32,500 nt of DNA, from positions 1 to 32,500 of the forward strand of contig NZ_CBYO010000018.1 of assembly GCF_000577245.1 (NCBI RefSeq), read 5' to 3'. This stretch comes from Paucisalibacillus algeriensis (GTDB lineage Bacteria > Bacillota > Bacilli > Bacillales > Amphibacillaceae). The position numbers were made by a program, and so were the translations under genes. The notes under the pieces are model-generated. The model was given only the letters and a program-made list of their open reading frames with translations, was not told where the DNA came from and searched no databases. How positions within the stretch are numbered: the stretch's first letter is position 1; every line of letters begins with the position of its first letter. This document shows, in pieces, positions 8,463-16,383 of this stretch.

Positions 8463-9201
8463 TGCCGTCGCCTCCCATCAAGGAGAGCATATCGATAATC
8501 TTTTGGAAAAATGCTTGTCTATTCTCCCCACGATGTATTTCAGAATGAAGCTTCCCATCGCGGATAAAAACGACTCGGTCTGAATAACTAGCCGCTTGAG
8601 GGTCATGTGTTACCATTAACAAACTTGTTTTTTCCTTCTCATTGATGGAAACGAGCATACTCATTACATCTTTTGATGCCTTCGAATCCAAGTTCCCAGT
8701 TGGCTCATCCGCTAACAAAAGTTTTGGCTCATGAATCATCGCCCGTGCAATCGCTACTCGTTGTGCCTGACCACCAGATATCTCATATGTGCGTTTATTC
8801 ATAATTGATTCAATACCCAGACTAACCGCTAACTTACTTGCCTTCTCTTTCATAACTTTTACACGGGCACCATCTAAGGTTAGCGGCAGGACGATATTTT
8901 CTTCTACCGTCAATGTATGCATTAAATTGAAATCCTGAAAGATAAATCCTAGTTCATTTCTACGGAATTTAGCTAACGCATTTTTGGTTAGCTTGTGAGG
9001 GTTTTTCCCATCTATTTCTACTTCCCCTGTTGTTGGTTGATCATTTGTAGAAATAATATTTAGAAGTGTTGTTTTTCCACTTCCGGAAGGTCCCATAATC
9101 GCAACAAACTCGCCTTTTTCTATTTCTAAATTAATATCGTTAAGGGCGCGGTAGGCTACCTTCCCTTCATAAACCTTACTTACTTTTGATAGTTTAAGCA
9201 T
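8437..9201 (-). CDS. BceA-type ABC transporter ATPase
   Basis: The protein has 254 residues from ATG 9201, which follows GGAGAGGAGATTGATT. The longer open frame upstream covers the promoter region and is not coding. Walker A is GPSGSGKTT (residues 37-45), the Q-loop is FIFQDFNL, the signature is EISGGQAQRVAIARA, Walker B is LLLADEPTGNLDS, and the H-loop is MVTHDP. It is of the MacB/BceA class (ADEPTGNLDS, SGGQ.QRVAIARA). It powers the adjacent permease. It lies 82 bases after the kinase gene; the gap and the end of the kinase gene hold the likely BceR-type target promoter. Confidence 0.95.
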   Translation of the reverse strand: MLKLSKVSKVYEGKVAYRALNDINLEIEKGEFVAIMGPSGSGKTTLLNIISTNDQPTTGEVEIDGKNPHKLTKNALAKFRRNELGFIFQDFNLMHTLTVEENIVLPLTLDGARVKVMKEKASKLAVSLGIESIMNKRTYEISGGQAQRVAIARAMIHEPKLLLADEPTGNLDSKASKDVMSMLVSINEKEKTSLLMVTHDPQAASYSDRVVFIRDGKLHSEIHRGENRQAFFQKIIDMLSLMGGDGNDFSSVRV

Positions 9202-9232
9202 AATCAATCTCCTCTCCAATGCTTCTATTAAA

Positions 9233-9302
9233 AGTATAGCCTGAGCATATAACGGTATACTATCGATTATGCTTTCATAAACCTTACATCGATGTAAGGT
9301 TT
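9233..9302 (-). promoter_or_regulatory. BceR-type operator and target promoter for the transporter genes
   Basis: AAACCTTACATC (9279-9290) and GATGTAAGGTTT (9291-9302) make a perfect 24-bp palindrome with core TTACA-TCGA-TGTAA. This matches the published BceR consensus TnACA-N4-TGTAA. It overlaps the last codons of the kinase gene. On the minus strand a TATACT -10 (9238-9233) lies about 55 bases downstream, with no recognisable -35 at 17 bases, as expected for an activator-dependent promoter. ATG of the ATPase gene follows 31 bases later. Confidence 0.8.
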
Positions 9303-10285
9303 TGTGTATTGGAAAAGATAATCCGGACGGTTGTTCCTTCACCGACTGTTGATTCTAACTCGATGCGATGTTCAAGCCTCTGTGCTACTTCCTTTACCAA
9401 ATAAAGTCCCATACCTGTTGATTCACGATATTTCCGCCCGTTTTCTCCCGTAAAAAACTTATGAAAAACGCGTTTCTGATCAACGACAGGGATACCAATT
9501 CCAAAGTCCTTTATCTCCAGGACAGCCTCCCCAGACCTTTCATATAGAGATATGATTAGTTGGTTAGCCTGACCAGCAGAATATTTAACGGCATTATGTA
9601 TTAATTGCGCAACTAAAAAGAAGAGCCACTTCTCATCCGTCTCCACCGTGATTCGGAGCCTTTCTTCCTTTAATTGCGGATACACTTCATTTCGAATGTA
9701 AAACCGTTTGTTATCCTGATTCACCTCATGTACTAACTTGGAAAGCGTGACTGGTTTTATCTGAAAATCTTCTGCAATGGTACGAAGTCTAGCCATGTAG
9801 AGAACGGTGTTTAGCCCATTTCGCATCCGCTCCGTTTCCTCCCGAATGCTAGAGGATTCTGGCTCGTCCAGGTCCTGAGCTGTTAGTTCAATAACCGAAA
9901 GGGGTGTCTTCATTTGGTGAACCCAGCGATCCATAAACATTAAATGTTCGTCCTGTCTATCCTCCGCCTTTTGAATCTCCTCTTGATATAATCGATATTG
10001 GGAGATTAATAATTGATCTAATGCAACTGATATCGGTGCTGATTCCGTTACCTCTAGCGAACTATCTAATGATTCCATTGGTTTTTCTATTCTTTGGTAG
10101 AAATTTCTTCTACTTATATATCGATAAATAAGAAAAGCCGCTAATAGTAAAAGTGTTAGAAAAATAGCATAGATACTTACACCGACGCCACGATAACCAT
10201 CTAACCAAAACAAACCAATGAGGAGAAAACATTGGATAAGTTGGACCAGGATAAGTAGGAAGTGTTCACGAAGATATAATTTCAT
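9284..10285 (-). CDS. BceS-type intramembrane-sensing histidine kinase
   Basis: The protein has 333 residues from ATG 10285; its ATG overlaps the regulator's TGA (ATGA), and GAGGGG lies upstream. Two transmembrane helices (about 9-28 and 36-55) are separated by only a few residues, so there is no extracellular sensor domain. This is the hallmark of Bce-type kinases that take their signal from the permease. The phosphorylated His is H123 in DRWVHQMKTPLSVIEL. The N box is LIHNAVKYS and the G1 box DFGIGIP, with later GMGLYLVKEVAQ. The operon order regulator-kinase-ATPase-permease fits. The last codons double as part of the operator palindrome. Confidence 0.92.
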   Translation of the reverse strand: MKLYLREHFLLILVQLIQCFLLIGLFWLDGYRGVGVSIYAIFLTLLLLAAFLIYRYISRRNFYQRIEKPMESLDSSLEVTESAPISVALDQLLISQYRLYQEEIQKAEDRQDEHLMFMDRWVHQMKTPLSVIELTAQDLDEPESSSIREETERMRNGLNTVLYMARLRTIAEDFQIKPVTLSKLVHEVNQDNKRFYIRNEVYPQLKEERLRITVETDEKWLFFLVAQLIHNAVKYSAGQANQLIISLYERSGEAVLEIKDFGIGIPVVDQKRVFHKFFTGENGRKYRESTGMGLYLVKEVAQRLEHRIELESTVGEGTTVRIIFSNTQNLTSM

Positions 10286-10986
10286 GCTTGCCCCTCTTCC
10301 CACGTAACTCGGAGACGATATCCAGCTCCCCGGACTGTTTCCACAGCTTCCTCAATTCCTATCTCTTGAAATTTTTTCCGAACGCGAGCAATATTAACAT
10401 TTAAGGTATTTTCATCGACATATACTTGTTCATCCCAAAGCTTTACCAATAAATCTTGCCTTCCAGCAACACGGGGGTAACGATCTAGAAGACTTTCGAT
10501 AATATCTGCCTCTTTCTTGGTCAATTGCGTCACCTTATTGTTAAAGTGTAGCTCCAATCGTTCCGGATATAAACTTAGTGCCCCTTGGCTAAGGACTCTT
10601 TCCACATGCTTTGTCGAGTATTCCCCGTATGCACGGCGCATGTGGCTACGGATTTTAGCCATCACGATATCTGGATGGAAAGGTTTGGTTATAAAATCAT
10701 CTCCACCATTCTCAAGTGCCATTACTTGGTCCATCTCACCAATACGAGCTGATATGAAAATCACTGGGCAAATAGACTCCTTGCGAATTTGTCTACACCA
10801 GTAATACCCATCATAACTAGGCAAATTAATATCTAGCAATAATAGATCTGGTTGTACATCCCGAAATATGTCCAAAATTTTATCAAAATCGTTCGGAACG
10901 CTAACTTCATATCCATACTTTTCTATGTAGGAACTCAAATATTCGGCAATTTTTATGTCATCTTCAATAATCATGATTTTCTCCAT
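10282..10986 (-). CDS. BceR-type OmpR-family response regulator
   Basis: The protein has 234 residues. The receiver domain (1-115) shows the acidic pocket EDD (8-10), the phospho-acceptor D52 in LLLLDINLPSYDG, and K in ITKPFHPD. The C-terminal winged helix (about 135-230) has LTKKEADIIESLL, VDENTLNVNIARVRKK and VRGAGYRL, as in OmpR/PhoB and BceR. It is the first gene of the module and overlaps the kinase gene by 4 bases. It probably activates the ATPase-permease genes through the palindrome at 9279-9302. The B. subtilis paralogues BceR, PsdR and YxdJ cannot be told apart here. Confidence 0.92.
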   Translation of the reverse strand: MEKIMIIEDDIKIAEYLSSYIEKYGYEVSVPNDFDKILDIFRDVQPDLLLLDINLPSYDGYYWCRQIRKESICPVIFISARIGEMDQVMALENGGDDFITKPFHPDIVMAKIRSHMRRAYGEYSTKHVERVLSQGALSLYPERLELHFNNKVTQLTKKEADIIESLLDRYPRVAGRQDLLVKLWDEQVYVDENTLNVNIARVRKKFQEIGIEEAVETVRGAGYRLRVTWEEGQA

Positions 10987-11112
10987 GGTTGGCTTCTCCT
11001 AGACTATATTTTAATTCAAGTTTAATTTAATAGTTGGATTCCATCAAATTGTAATATAGATTTTTTGGCAGAATTCCGGAGAGATGTAAACTAGTCTTAC
11101 TTTTCCCTAATA

Positions 11113-11146
11113 AATAAATCCATTTCCAAATCGGAATGGATTTATT
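11113..11146 (-). terminator. Probable terminator downstream of selO
   Basis: AATAAATCCATTTCC pairs with GGAATGGATTTATT (one bulged base, 5-base loop). On the minus strand it is followed by TATTAG, so the T-run is weak. It lies between the end of the minus-strand selO gene and the start of the response regulator gene. Confidence 0.55.
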
Positions 11147-11229
11147 ATTAACCCTGGTTAAGTTAAGTGCTCTACACAAAACTATAAATAATCCCTCTTA
11201 CTTAGACAAAAGTAGTTCCAATAATAAAT

Positions 11230-12705
11230 TCAAGTACCGCAAAACGTTTGATATGGACGATTTGACGGTTGTGGTGGTTTTGCGTATTCTTCCTGTTCCG
11301 GTGTGTAGGCGTATGGATTGGATAGAACCTGTAGTAGCCGCTCCATCACCTTATAGTCATCTTTTTCCAATGCTGCCTCTAAGGCTTCTTCAACCTGGTG
11401 ATTACGCGGAATGATAGCTGGGTTACTTTTTCGCATTAGCTGAAGTGATTCTTCTTCATTTTCTTGTTGTCTTTCTAGCCTCGCCTTCCATTGCTCATAC
11501 CACATCTTAAATTCTTCTTTGTCCATCAATCCTGATTCCTCGAGTTTATTCGTAGATAATGCACGGAAGGTATTGGTATAATCAGCATGATATTGTTCCA
11601 TTAGCTTTAGCAGAATGTCCATTAAAGGCTTATCATCTTCCACGCTATTGAATATACCTAGTTTAGCTCTCATGCCAGTAATCCAGTTGTCCTGATACAA
11701 GACTTCATAAGATGATAGAGTGCTCTCTGCTATGTCCACAGCCTGTTCTTGGTTTTCATGTAATAGCGGCAATAATGCTTCTGCAAATCTGGCCAAATTC
11801 CAAACACCGATTCCCGGTTGGTTTCCATAAGCATAACGCCCTTGTCTATCGATAGAACTAAAGACGGTTGACGGGCTATATTCATCCATGAATGCACAAG
11901 GACCATAATCAATCGATTCTCCACTAATAGTCATATTATCTGTATTCATCACACCATGTATAAATCCAACTAATTGCCATTTAGCAATGAGATTAGCTTG
12001 ACGTTCGATAACTTTTTCAAGAAAAGATTTATAAGTGTTCTCATCCTCTGCAACTTCTGGGTAATGGCGATTAATGGTATAATCGGCTAGGGCGCGTAGT
12101 TCGTCAACTGTACCCCAATTAGCTGCATATTGAAACGTCCCTACACGAATATGGCTTGTGGCTACACGCGTTAGTATAGCCCCAGGTAAAGGCTTTTCCC
12201 TCATCACTGTCTCACCTGTTTTCACAACCGCTAAACTGCGTGTCGTAGGAATGCCAAGTCCATGCATTGCTTCACTAATGATGTATTCCCGTAGCATTGG
12301 TCCAAGTGTTGCACGACCATCCCCACCACGTGAGTATGGTGTTCGTCCAGAACCCTTCAACTGAATATCAAACCGATCACCAGAAGGCGAAATGTGTTCA
12401 CCAAGTAATACCGCACGTCCGTCCCCTAACATTGTAAAATGCCCGAATTGATGACCCGCATACGCTTGTGCAAGTGGTGCTGACTCTTGTGGAATTTCAT
12501 TTCCAGCAAAAGTCGCTACACCACTAACACTTTCCAGTTCCTTCTTATTCAAACCTAGATTAGTTGCCAATGAAGTATTAAACACCACTAAATTTGGTGA
12601 CCTTACAGGTTCAGGTTCTATATGTGAGAAGAATTTCTCAGGTAAACGGGCATAGCTGTTATCTAATTTCCATCCTATTTCATTAAATCCCTCTGTAATC
12701 TTCAT
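11230..12705 (-). CDS. selO: SelO family protein adenylyltransferase (YdiU)
   Basis: The protein has 491 residues from ATG 12705, which has AAGGAAG five bases upstream; the open frame begins 12 codons earlier without a good ribosome site. SelO is a pseudokinase-fold enzyme that transfers AMP to Ser/Thr/Tyr of target proteins, linked to oxidative stress. Family landmarks are [23 protein letters not shown] split over residues about 75-105, [20 protein letters not shown] (nucleotide loop), [20 protein letters not shown], and the catalytic/metal segment [16 protein letters not shown] then IDYGP. The C-terminus ends in TFCGT; the Cys near the end sits where some members carry selenocysteine. It is a single gene, divergent from the kinase gene at 12957. 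Confidence 0.93.
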   Translation of the reverse strand: MKITEGFNEIGWKLDNSYARLPEKFFSHIEPEPVRSPNLVVFNTSLATNLGLNKKELESVSGVATFAGNEIPQESAPLAQAYAGHQFGHFTMLGDGRAVLLGEHISPSGDRFDIQLKGSGRTPYSRGGDGRATLGPMLREYIISEAMHGLGIPTTRSLAVVKTGETVMREKPLPGAILTRVATSHIRVGTFQYAANWGTVDELRALADYTINRHYPEVAEDENTYKSFLEKVIERQANLIAKWQLVGFIHGVMNTDNMTISGESIDYGPCAFMDEYSPSTVFSSIDRQGRYAYGNQPGIGVWNLARFAEALLPLLHENQEQAVDIAESTLSSYEVLYQDNWITGMRAKLGIFNSVEDDKPLMDILLKLMEQYHADYTNTFRALSTNKLEESGLMDKEEFKMWYEQWKARLERQQENEEESLQLMRKSNPAIIPRNHQVEEALEAALEKDDYKVMERLLQVLSNPYAYTPEQEEYAKPPQPSNRPYQTFCGT

Positions 12706-12956
12706 CTTATCTTCCTTTTCAGTTATTCCATTCCTTATCATTTCCTACCTTTAATAACTTGATTTTAGTGTCTGCTCTTTGCAACTAATTATGCTAGTCA
12801 CCGTGTAGGGGGATATTGGAATAATAATCAATAAAGAACCATCTGCCGCGAGCCGTAATAGGCACCCAAACAATTGCCAAATTACTACATCATGCATTAC
12901 CATTATCATATAAAATATGGACAGTTTTTTCTATTGTCATAAAAAAGGAAGATACC

Positions 12957-13745
12957 ATGTTACGATCATTTCGAAAAATCCATCAGTTCTTTGTCGACAA
13001 ATCGATCAATAATGGTGTAATTTTACACCAACGGTATCGAGTCGTTGACCTTCTTGGAGCTGGAAGCTATGGCATGGTCTACCGATGTAATGATATACAT
13101 TCCAAGGAATGTAAAGTAGTCAAGCAACTTAGGCCCAGTAAACGTAAGAATAAAAAAGAAATTCAACTTTTCAATCATGAGAAAGCAATTATTCAGAAAC
13201 TGGATCATTCACGTATGCCAATATTCTATGAAGCATTTTCAGAGGACAGAAATTATTATTATGTGATGAGTTTAATCCAAGGTAAAAACCTTGAAGAAGC
13301 AATTTTTTCACATCAAAAGACTTTTGATGAAAATGAATCGTTACGATTTGTTTCTAAACTATTGGAATTAGTGGATTATCTACATATGAACGACATTTTC
13401 CATCTAGATCTGCGGATACCAAATATCATCATTAAAAATGATGAACCTCATTTAATTGATTTTGGTTTAGCAAAGGTTCCGAATGCTTCCACTAACAAGG
13501 AGAATGCAGAAGAGTTAAGACTTCAAGATTATTATGATATCGGGGATGTTTTATTGTATTTACTTTATACAACCTATACTACTAAAAAGAATAAAGCTCT
13601 ACCCTGGACAGAAGAGCTTTCACTACAAAACGAAACTGTTTATTTACTTAAACGATTATTACGTATCGATACACCTTACTCAACTATAAAAGAAATTTCG
13701 AGTGATTTTCAGGCTGCGATAAAGGCTAATGGATTGGTTGAATGA
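12957..13745 (+). CDS. YbdM-like Hanks-type Ser/Thr protein kinase
   Basis: The protein has 262 residues with AAGGAAG before the ATG. The sequence shows a compact soluble kinase domain with the glycine loop GAGSYGMVYR (34-43), catalytic Lys K56 (VVKQL), Glu E75, the catalytic loop HLDLRIPN with D151 and N156, and LIDFGLA with D168. It lacks a transmembrane segment or PASTA repeats, unlike PrkC. Size and layout match B. subtilis YbdM, reported to phosphorylate regulators such as DegU. The HLDLR in place of HRDLK is common in this subgroup. It faces, tail to tail at 13 bases, a tiny Ser/Lys/Arg-rich protein. Confidence 0.85.
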   Translation: MLRSFRKIHQFFVDKSINNGVILHQRYRVVDLLGAGSYGMVYRCNDIHSKECKVVKQLRPSKRKNKKEIQLFNHEKAIIQKLDHSRMPIFYEAFSEDRNYYYVMSLIQGKNLEEAIFSHQKTFDENESLRFVSKLLELVDYLHMNDIFHLDLRIPNIIIKNDEPHLIDFGLAKVPNASTNKENAEELRLQDYYDIGDVLLYLLYTTYTTKKNKALPWTEELSLQNETVYLLKRLLRIDTPYSTIKEISSDFQAAIKANGLVE

Positions 13746-13758
13746 GTAATATAAATAC

Positions 13759-13947
13759 TTAACTACTTCTCCAACTTTTGCGCTTATACCGTTTACTACC
13801 ACCATATGGATTGTATTTATGACGCTTGCTACTACTACCGAAGTAATGGCCATGTTTTCGGCTGCTGCTACCTCCATAATAATGCCTATGCCTGCGGCCA
13901 CTGCTTCCCGACATATACTTCAGTTGCTTTATGATTTTTTTAAACAT
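13759..13947 (-). CDS. Small basic Ser/Gly/Tyr/His-rich repeat protein
   Basis: The protein has 62 residues with AGAGGTAGAAT before ATG 13947. After a short amphipathic start (MFKKIIKQLKYM) it becomes low-complexity with three degenerate repeats: HYYGGSSSRKHG, HYFGSSSKRHK and YNPYGGSKRYK. About a third of residues are Lys/Arg/His and many are Ser. I do not recognise a named family. The frame is preferred over the overlapping longer one at 13680-13901 because of the ribosome site and clean ending after the kinase gene. Coat-like or nucleic-acid-binding roles are possible, and the Ser-rich repeats could be kinase targets, but nothing here proves either. Confidence 0.6.
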   Translation of the reverse strand: MFKKIIKQLKYMSGSSGRRHRHYYGGSSSRKHGHYFGSSSKRHKYNPYGGSKRYKRKSWRSS

Positions 13948-14069
13948 ATTCTACCTCTTTTCAGATTCTTATATGTTTTATTACTATTACTCTAACATAT
14001 TTATTCTACAATCCACATATTTAAGCCTCATTTAAATCTTATGGTATAAAGTTCTAGAGTATCCTTTCC

Positions 14070-14153
14070 GACCAAATGAGTCTGGCATGTGACCGAATAT
14101 ATGAACCATGCGACCAAACGAGTACGACATGTGAACGTAAACAAAGACCATGG
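14070..14153. repeat. 21-bp degenerate tandem repeat, four units
   Basis: Units begin at 14070, 14091, 14112 and 14133, each like GACCRAAnnAGTnnGRCATGT. Being a multiple of three, the repeat keeps a minus-strand frame open that would encode heptads of the form M-x-x-x-F-G-R/H. There is no ribosome site for that frame, so I do not call a gene. The repeat lies between the small basic gene and ywbE. Confidence 0.7.
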
Positions 14154-14236
14154 GCCATTGAACAACAGCAATAATTCTATCTAATTTAAAAGCTTTATGT
14201 AACCTGACATATATTGACATGATCAAGGTTTAATGA

Positions 14237-14431
14237 TTAATCTACTATTTCCTTCACTCTACCTACTGTGCCATCTTCCAGCATGACTTTAATACCGTGC
14301 GGATGGGTGTTGGAATTCGTTAATATTTTGGAAACTACCCCCTCGGTCAATTTCCCTGATCGTTGATCCTGTTTCTTCACAACTTTTACTCGAAGACCTT
14401 GTTTTATATTCTCTCTTTTAGTCCCTGGCAT
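14237..14431 (-). CDS. ywbE: YwbE family small protein (DUF2196)
   Basis: The protein has 64 residues with AAAGGAG ten bases before ATG 14431. The sequence MPGTKRENIKQGLRVKVVKK, then LTEGVVSKILTNSNTHPHG and IKVMLEDGTVGRVKEIV is the whole of the conserved YwbE family. It predicts a single small beta-barrel; the THPHGIKV motif is the most conserved part. Function is unknown. It stands alone, with its upstream side bounded by a minus-strand terminator at 14547-14582. Confidence 0.9.
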   Translation of the reverse strand: MPGTKRENIKQGLRVKVVKKQDQRSGKLTEGVVSKILTNSNTHPHGIKVMLEDGTVGRVKEIVD

Positions 14432-14546
14432 TTACATATTTCTCCTTTTTTACGTCATTTGTGCTAGTCACTTTACTATATATTTACCTTTTATCATAAC
14501 CAATAATTAAAGATTCCGTCAGAATCTAGCAGGATCTGATAAAAAA

Positions 14547-14582
14547 ATAACCGTCCTAATCCAAGTGAAATAGGATAGTTAT
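14547..14582 (-). terminator. Minus-strand terminator without an intact upstream gene
   Basis: On the minus strand ATAACTATCCTA pairs with TAGGACGGTTAT (two central mismatches, 12-base loop) and is followed directly by seven T. It is a good rho-independent terminator. The only coding sequence it could serve is the relic at 14608-14735. Confidence 0.65.
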
Positions 14583-14607
14583 GATTTTATCTCTGAATAA
14601 ATTTGTA

Positions 14608-14735
14608 TTATAGCTTATTTATTTTCCGAATAATACGAGCCACACTTTTCTCCCCATTGTATCGTCGTTCCAAAGTTCTTGACAAACAAAGAAAAGAATA
14701 AATCCACAACCCTAGTGATAAGCTAAGGTGGAGTT
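14608..14735 (-). pseudogene. C-terminal gene relic upstream of ywbE
   Basis: A minus-strand frame is open from about 14735 to TAA at 14610-14608. It ends LERRYNGEKSVARIIRKINK-L after a hydrophobic stretch (LWIYSFLCLS), like the cytoplasmic tail of a membrane protein. It has no start codon or ribosome site. The stop is 26 bases before a strong terminator, as in a real gene end. I do not recognise the family. The surrounding gap (14432-14783) otherwise holds only AT-rich DNA. Confidence 0.35.
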
Positions 14736-14783
14736 TTTAAAAGCTACTGTGAGTCAAAAAGAGATGGGAGTTTTATATCAAAC

Positions 14784-16307
14784 ATGAAAAAATCACTAGT
14801 TGTCTTTTATGTATCCCTAGCAATTCTGGCAAGTCTTGTTCTCATGGGAGTATTGATACCTGAATCATTAGAGCGTACCACTAGTAGCACCCAAAGTTTT
14901 ATAACAAATTCATTCGGATGGTATTATTTGGGGATTGTATCATTTTTTGTAGCCGTGCTTATTTATCTACTAATAAGTCCCATTGGTAAGATAAAACTTG
15001 GGAAGCCTACGGACAAGCCTGAGTTTTCACGGCCAACATGGATTGCCATGCTGTTTAGTGCAGGCGTAGGAATTGGTCTAATCTTTTATGGTACGTTTGA
15101 ACCAATTAGTCATTATGCAATAAGTTCTCCTACAGGGGAACTATCCACTCCTCAAGGAATTAAGGATGCAATGAGGTTTACATTTTTTCACTATGGAATC
15201 CATGCATGGGCAATCTATGGTGCAATCGCCTTAACGCTTGCATATTTTACGTTTAGAAAAGGAGAACCCAGCTTAATTAGCAGAACATTACGCCCACTGA
15301 TTGGAAAACATGCAGATGGAGTAGTTGGTAAGATCATTGATATTATTGCGGTCATTTCAACTGTAATGGGAGTAGCAACATCTTTGGGATTTGGTGCTAT
15401 GCAAATAAATGGGGGGCTATCTTATTTATTTGGAATACCAAGTAATATCCTGTCGCAAACATTGATTATTCTTGTTGTTACAGTCCTATTTATGATATCT
15501 GCATTAACTGGTTTAGGGAAAGGTATTAAAATCCTTAGTAACCTTAATATGGGGCTCTCTGGAATCCTTTTCTTGATTGTCCTTATTTTCGGACCAACAC
15601 TGTTCATCTTAAATTTATTGATGGATACCCTAGGATCTTACCTGCATAATTTTGTCAGAATGAGTACTAGAATTGCCCCCGTTAACGAAGAGGCACGAAG
15701 CTGGATTAATAACTGGACTATCTTCTATTGGGCTTGGTGGATTGCCTGGTCTCCTTTTGTAGGTGTTTTTATCGCTAGAGTATCCAAGGGAAGAACTATT
15801 CGGGAGTTTATAATCTACGTACTGCTAACTCCATCACTAATCAGTTTCCTTTGGTTTACAACATTTGGAGGTGCTGCTATCTCAACCGAACTTTCAGGTA
15901 TTTCTATTTCCTCCCTGTTACCCGAAGAGTCACTATTCGGAGTGCTAGAAGGTTTTCCTTTTAGTATGGCTTTTTCAATTTTAGCCATCATTATCATCAT
16001 CTCATTTTTCATTACATCAGCAGACTCTGGTACATTTGTTTTAGGAATGATGACAACAAATGGTTCCCAAAATCCAAGCAACAAAATCAAGGTGACTTGG
16101 GGGATATTACTTTCTGTAACTGCACTTACTTTACTTTATTCAGGTGGATTACTCGCTCTTCAAAACACCATGGTTATTGCAGCTCTTCCATTTTCAGTTA
16201 TTTTAGGATTCATGGTATTTAGTTTGATAAAATCATTAAAACAAGAAAGAAAAGAACTTGGAATTGGTCAATTAAGATACCCAGAACCAAAAGAAACTAA
16301 CAAGTAA
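14784..16307 (+). CDS. BCCT family betaine/choline/carnitine transporter (OpuD-like)
   Basis: The protein has 507 residues and about 12 transmembrane helices. The BCCT core is clear: FSAGVGIGLIFYGTFEP in TM3 (the glycine-rich cation-binding stretch), FFHYGIHAWAIYGAIAL, and the signature helix WTIFYWAWWIAWSPFVGVF followed by IARVSKGRTIREFI, then TSADSGTFVLGM in TM10. Such carriers take up glycine betaine or related compounds with Na+ or H+ for osmoprotection. The exact substrate is not readable. The ribosome site is weak (GGGAG, 13 bases before ATG), and an upstream ATG at 14764 closes after seven codons. A small hairpin around the stop codon and the shared terminator at 16344 end the transcript. 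Confidence 0.9.
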   Translation: MKKSLVVFYVSLAILASLVLMGVLIPESLERTTSSTQSFITNSFGWYYLGIVSFFVAVLIYLLISPIGKIKLGKPTDKPEFSRPTWIAMLFSAGVGIGLIFYGTFEPISHYAISSPTGELSTPQGIKDAMRFTFFHYGIHAWAIYGAIALTLAYFTFRKGEPSLISRTLRPLIGKHADGVVGKIIDIIAVISTVMGVATSLGFGAMQINGGLSYLFGIPSNILSQTLIILVVTVLFMISALTGLGKGIKILSNLNMGLSGILFLIVLIFGPTLFILNLLMDTLGSYLHNFVRMSTRIAPVNEEARSWINNWTIFYWAWWIAWSPFVGVFIARVSKGRTIREFIIYVLLTPSLISFLWFTTFGGAAISTELSGISISSLLPEESLFGVLEGFPFSMAFSILAIIIIISFFITSADSGTFVLGMMTTNGSQNPSNKIKVTWGILLSVTALTLLYSGGLLALQNTMVIAALPFSVILGFMVFSLIKSLKQERKELGIGQLRYPEPKETNK

Positions 16308-16343
16308 GATATTCTTTTTCGTTAGTTTTTTCACGTAGACTAT

Positions 16344-16381
16344 AAAAATAGGGAAGGCTATGATAAGCCTTCCCTATTTTT
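16344..16381. terminator. Bidirectional terminator between BCCT and BMP genes
   Basis: A perfect 16-bp stem, AAAAATAGGGAAGGCT with AGCCTTCCCTATTTTT, and a 6-base loop. It has A-runs on one side and T-runs on the other, so it works both ways for the two convergent genes. Confidence 0.9.
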
Positions 16382-16383
16382 AT

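Noticed and set aside
9202-9342. N-terminal extension of the ABC ATPase to 9342
   Set aside because: It would run through the operator and kinase end; the ATG at 9201 has a proper ribosome site and matches the usual BceA length.
13680-13901. 73-codon minus-strand frame overlapping the kinase gene end
   Set aside because: It overlaps both the kinase and the better-supported small basic gene and has no ribosome site.
14032-14226. 64-codon minus-strand frame with FGRM-type heptads
   Set aside because: No ribosome site; the frame is kept open by the 21-bp tandem repeat, so it is described as a repeat rather than a gene.
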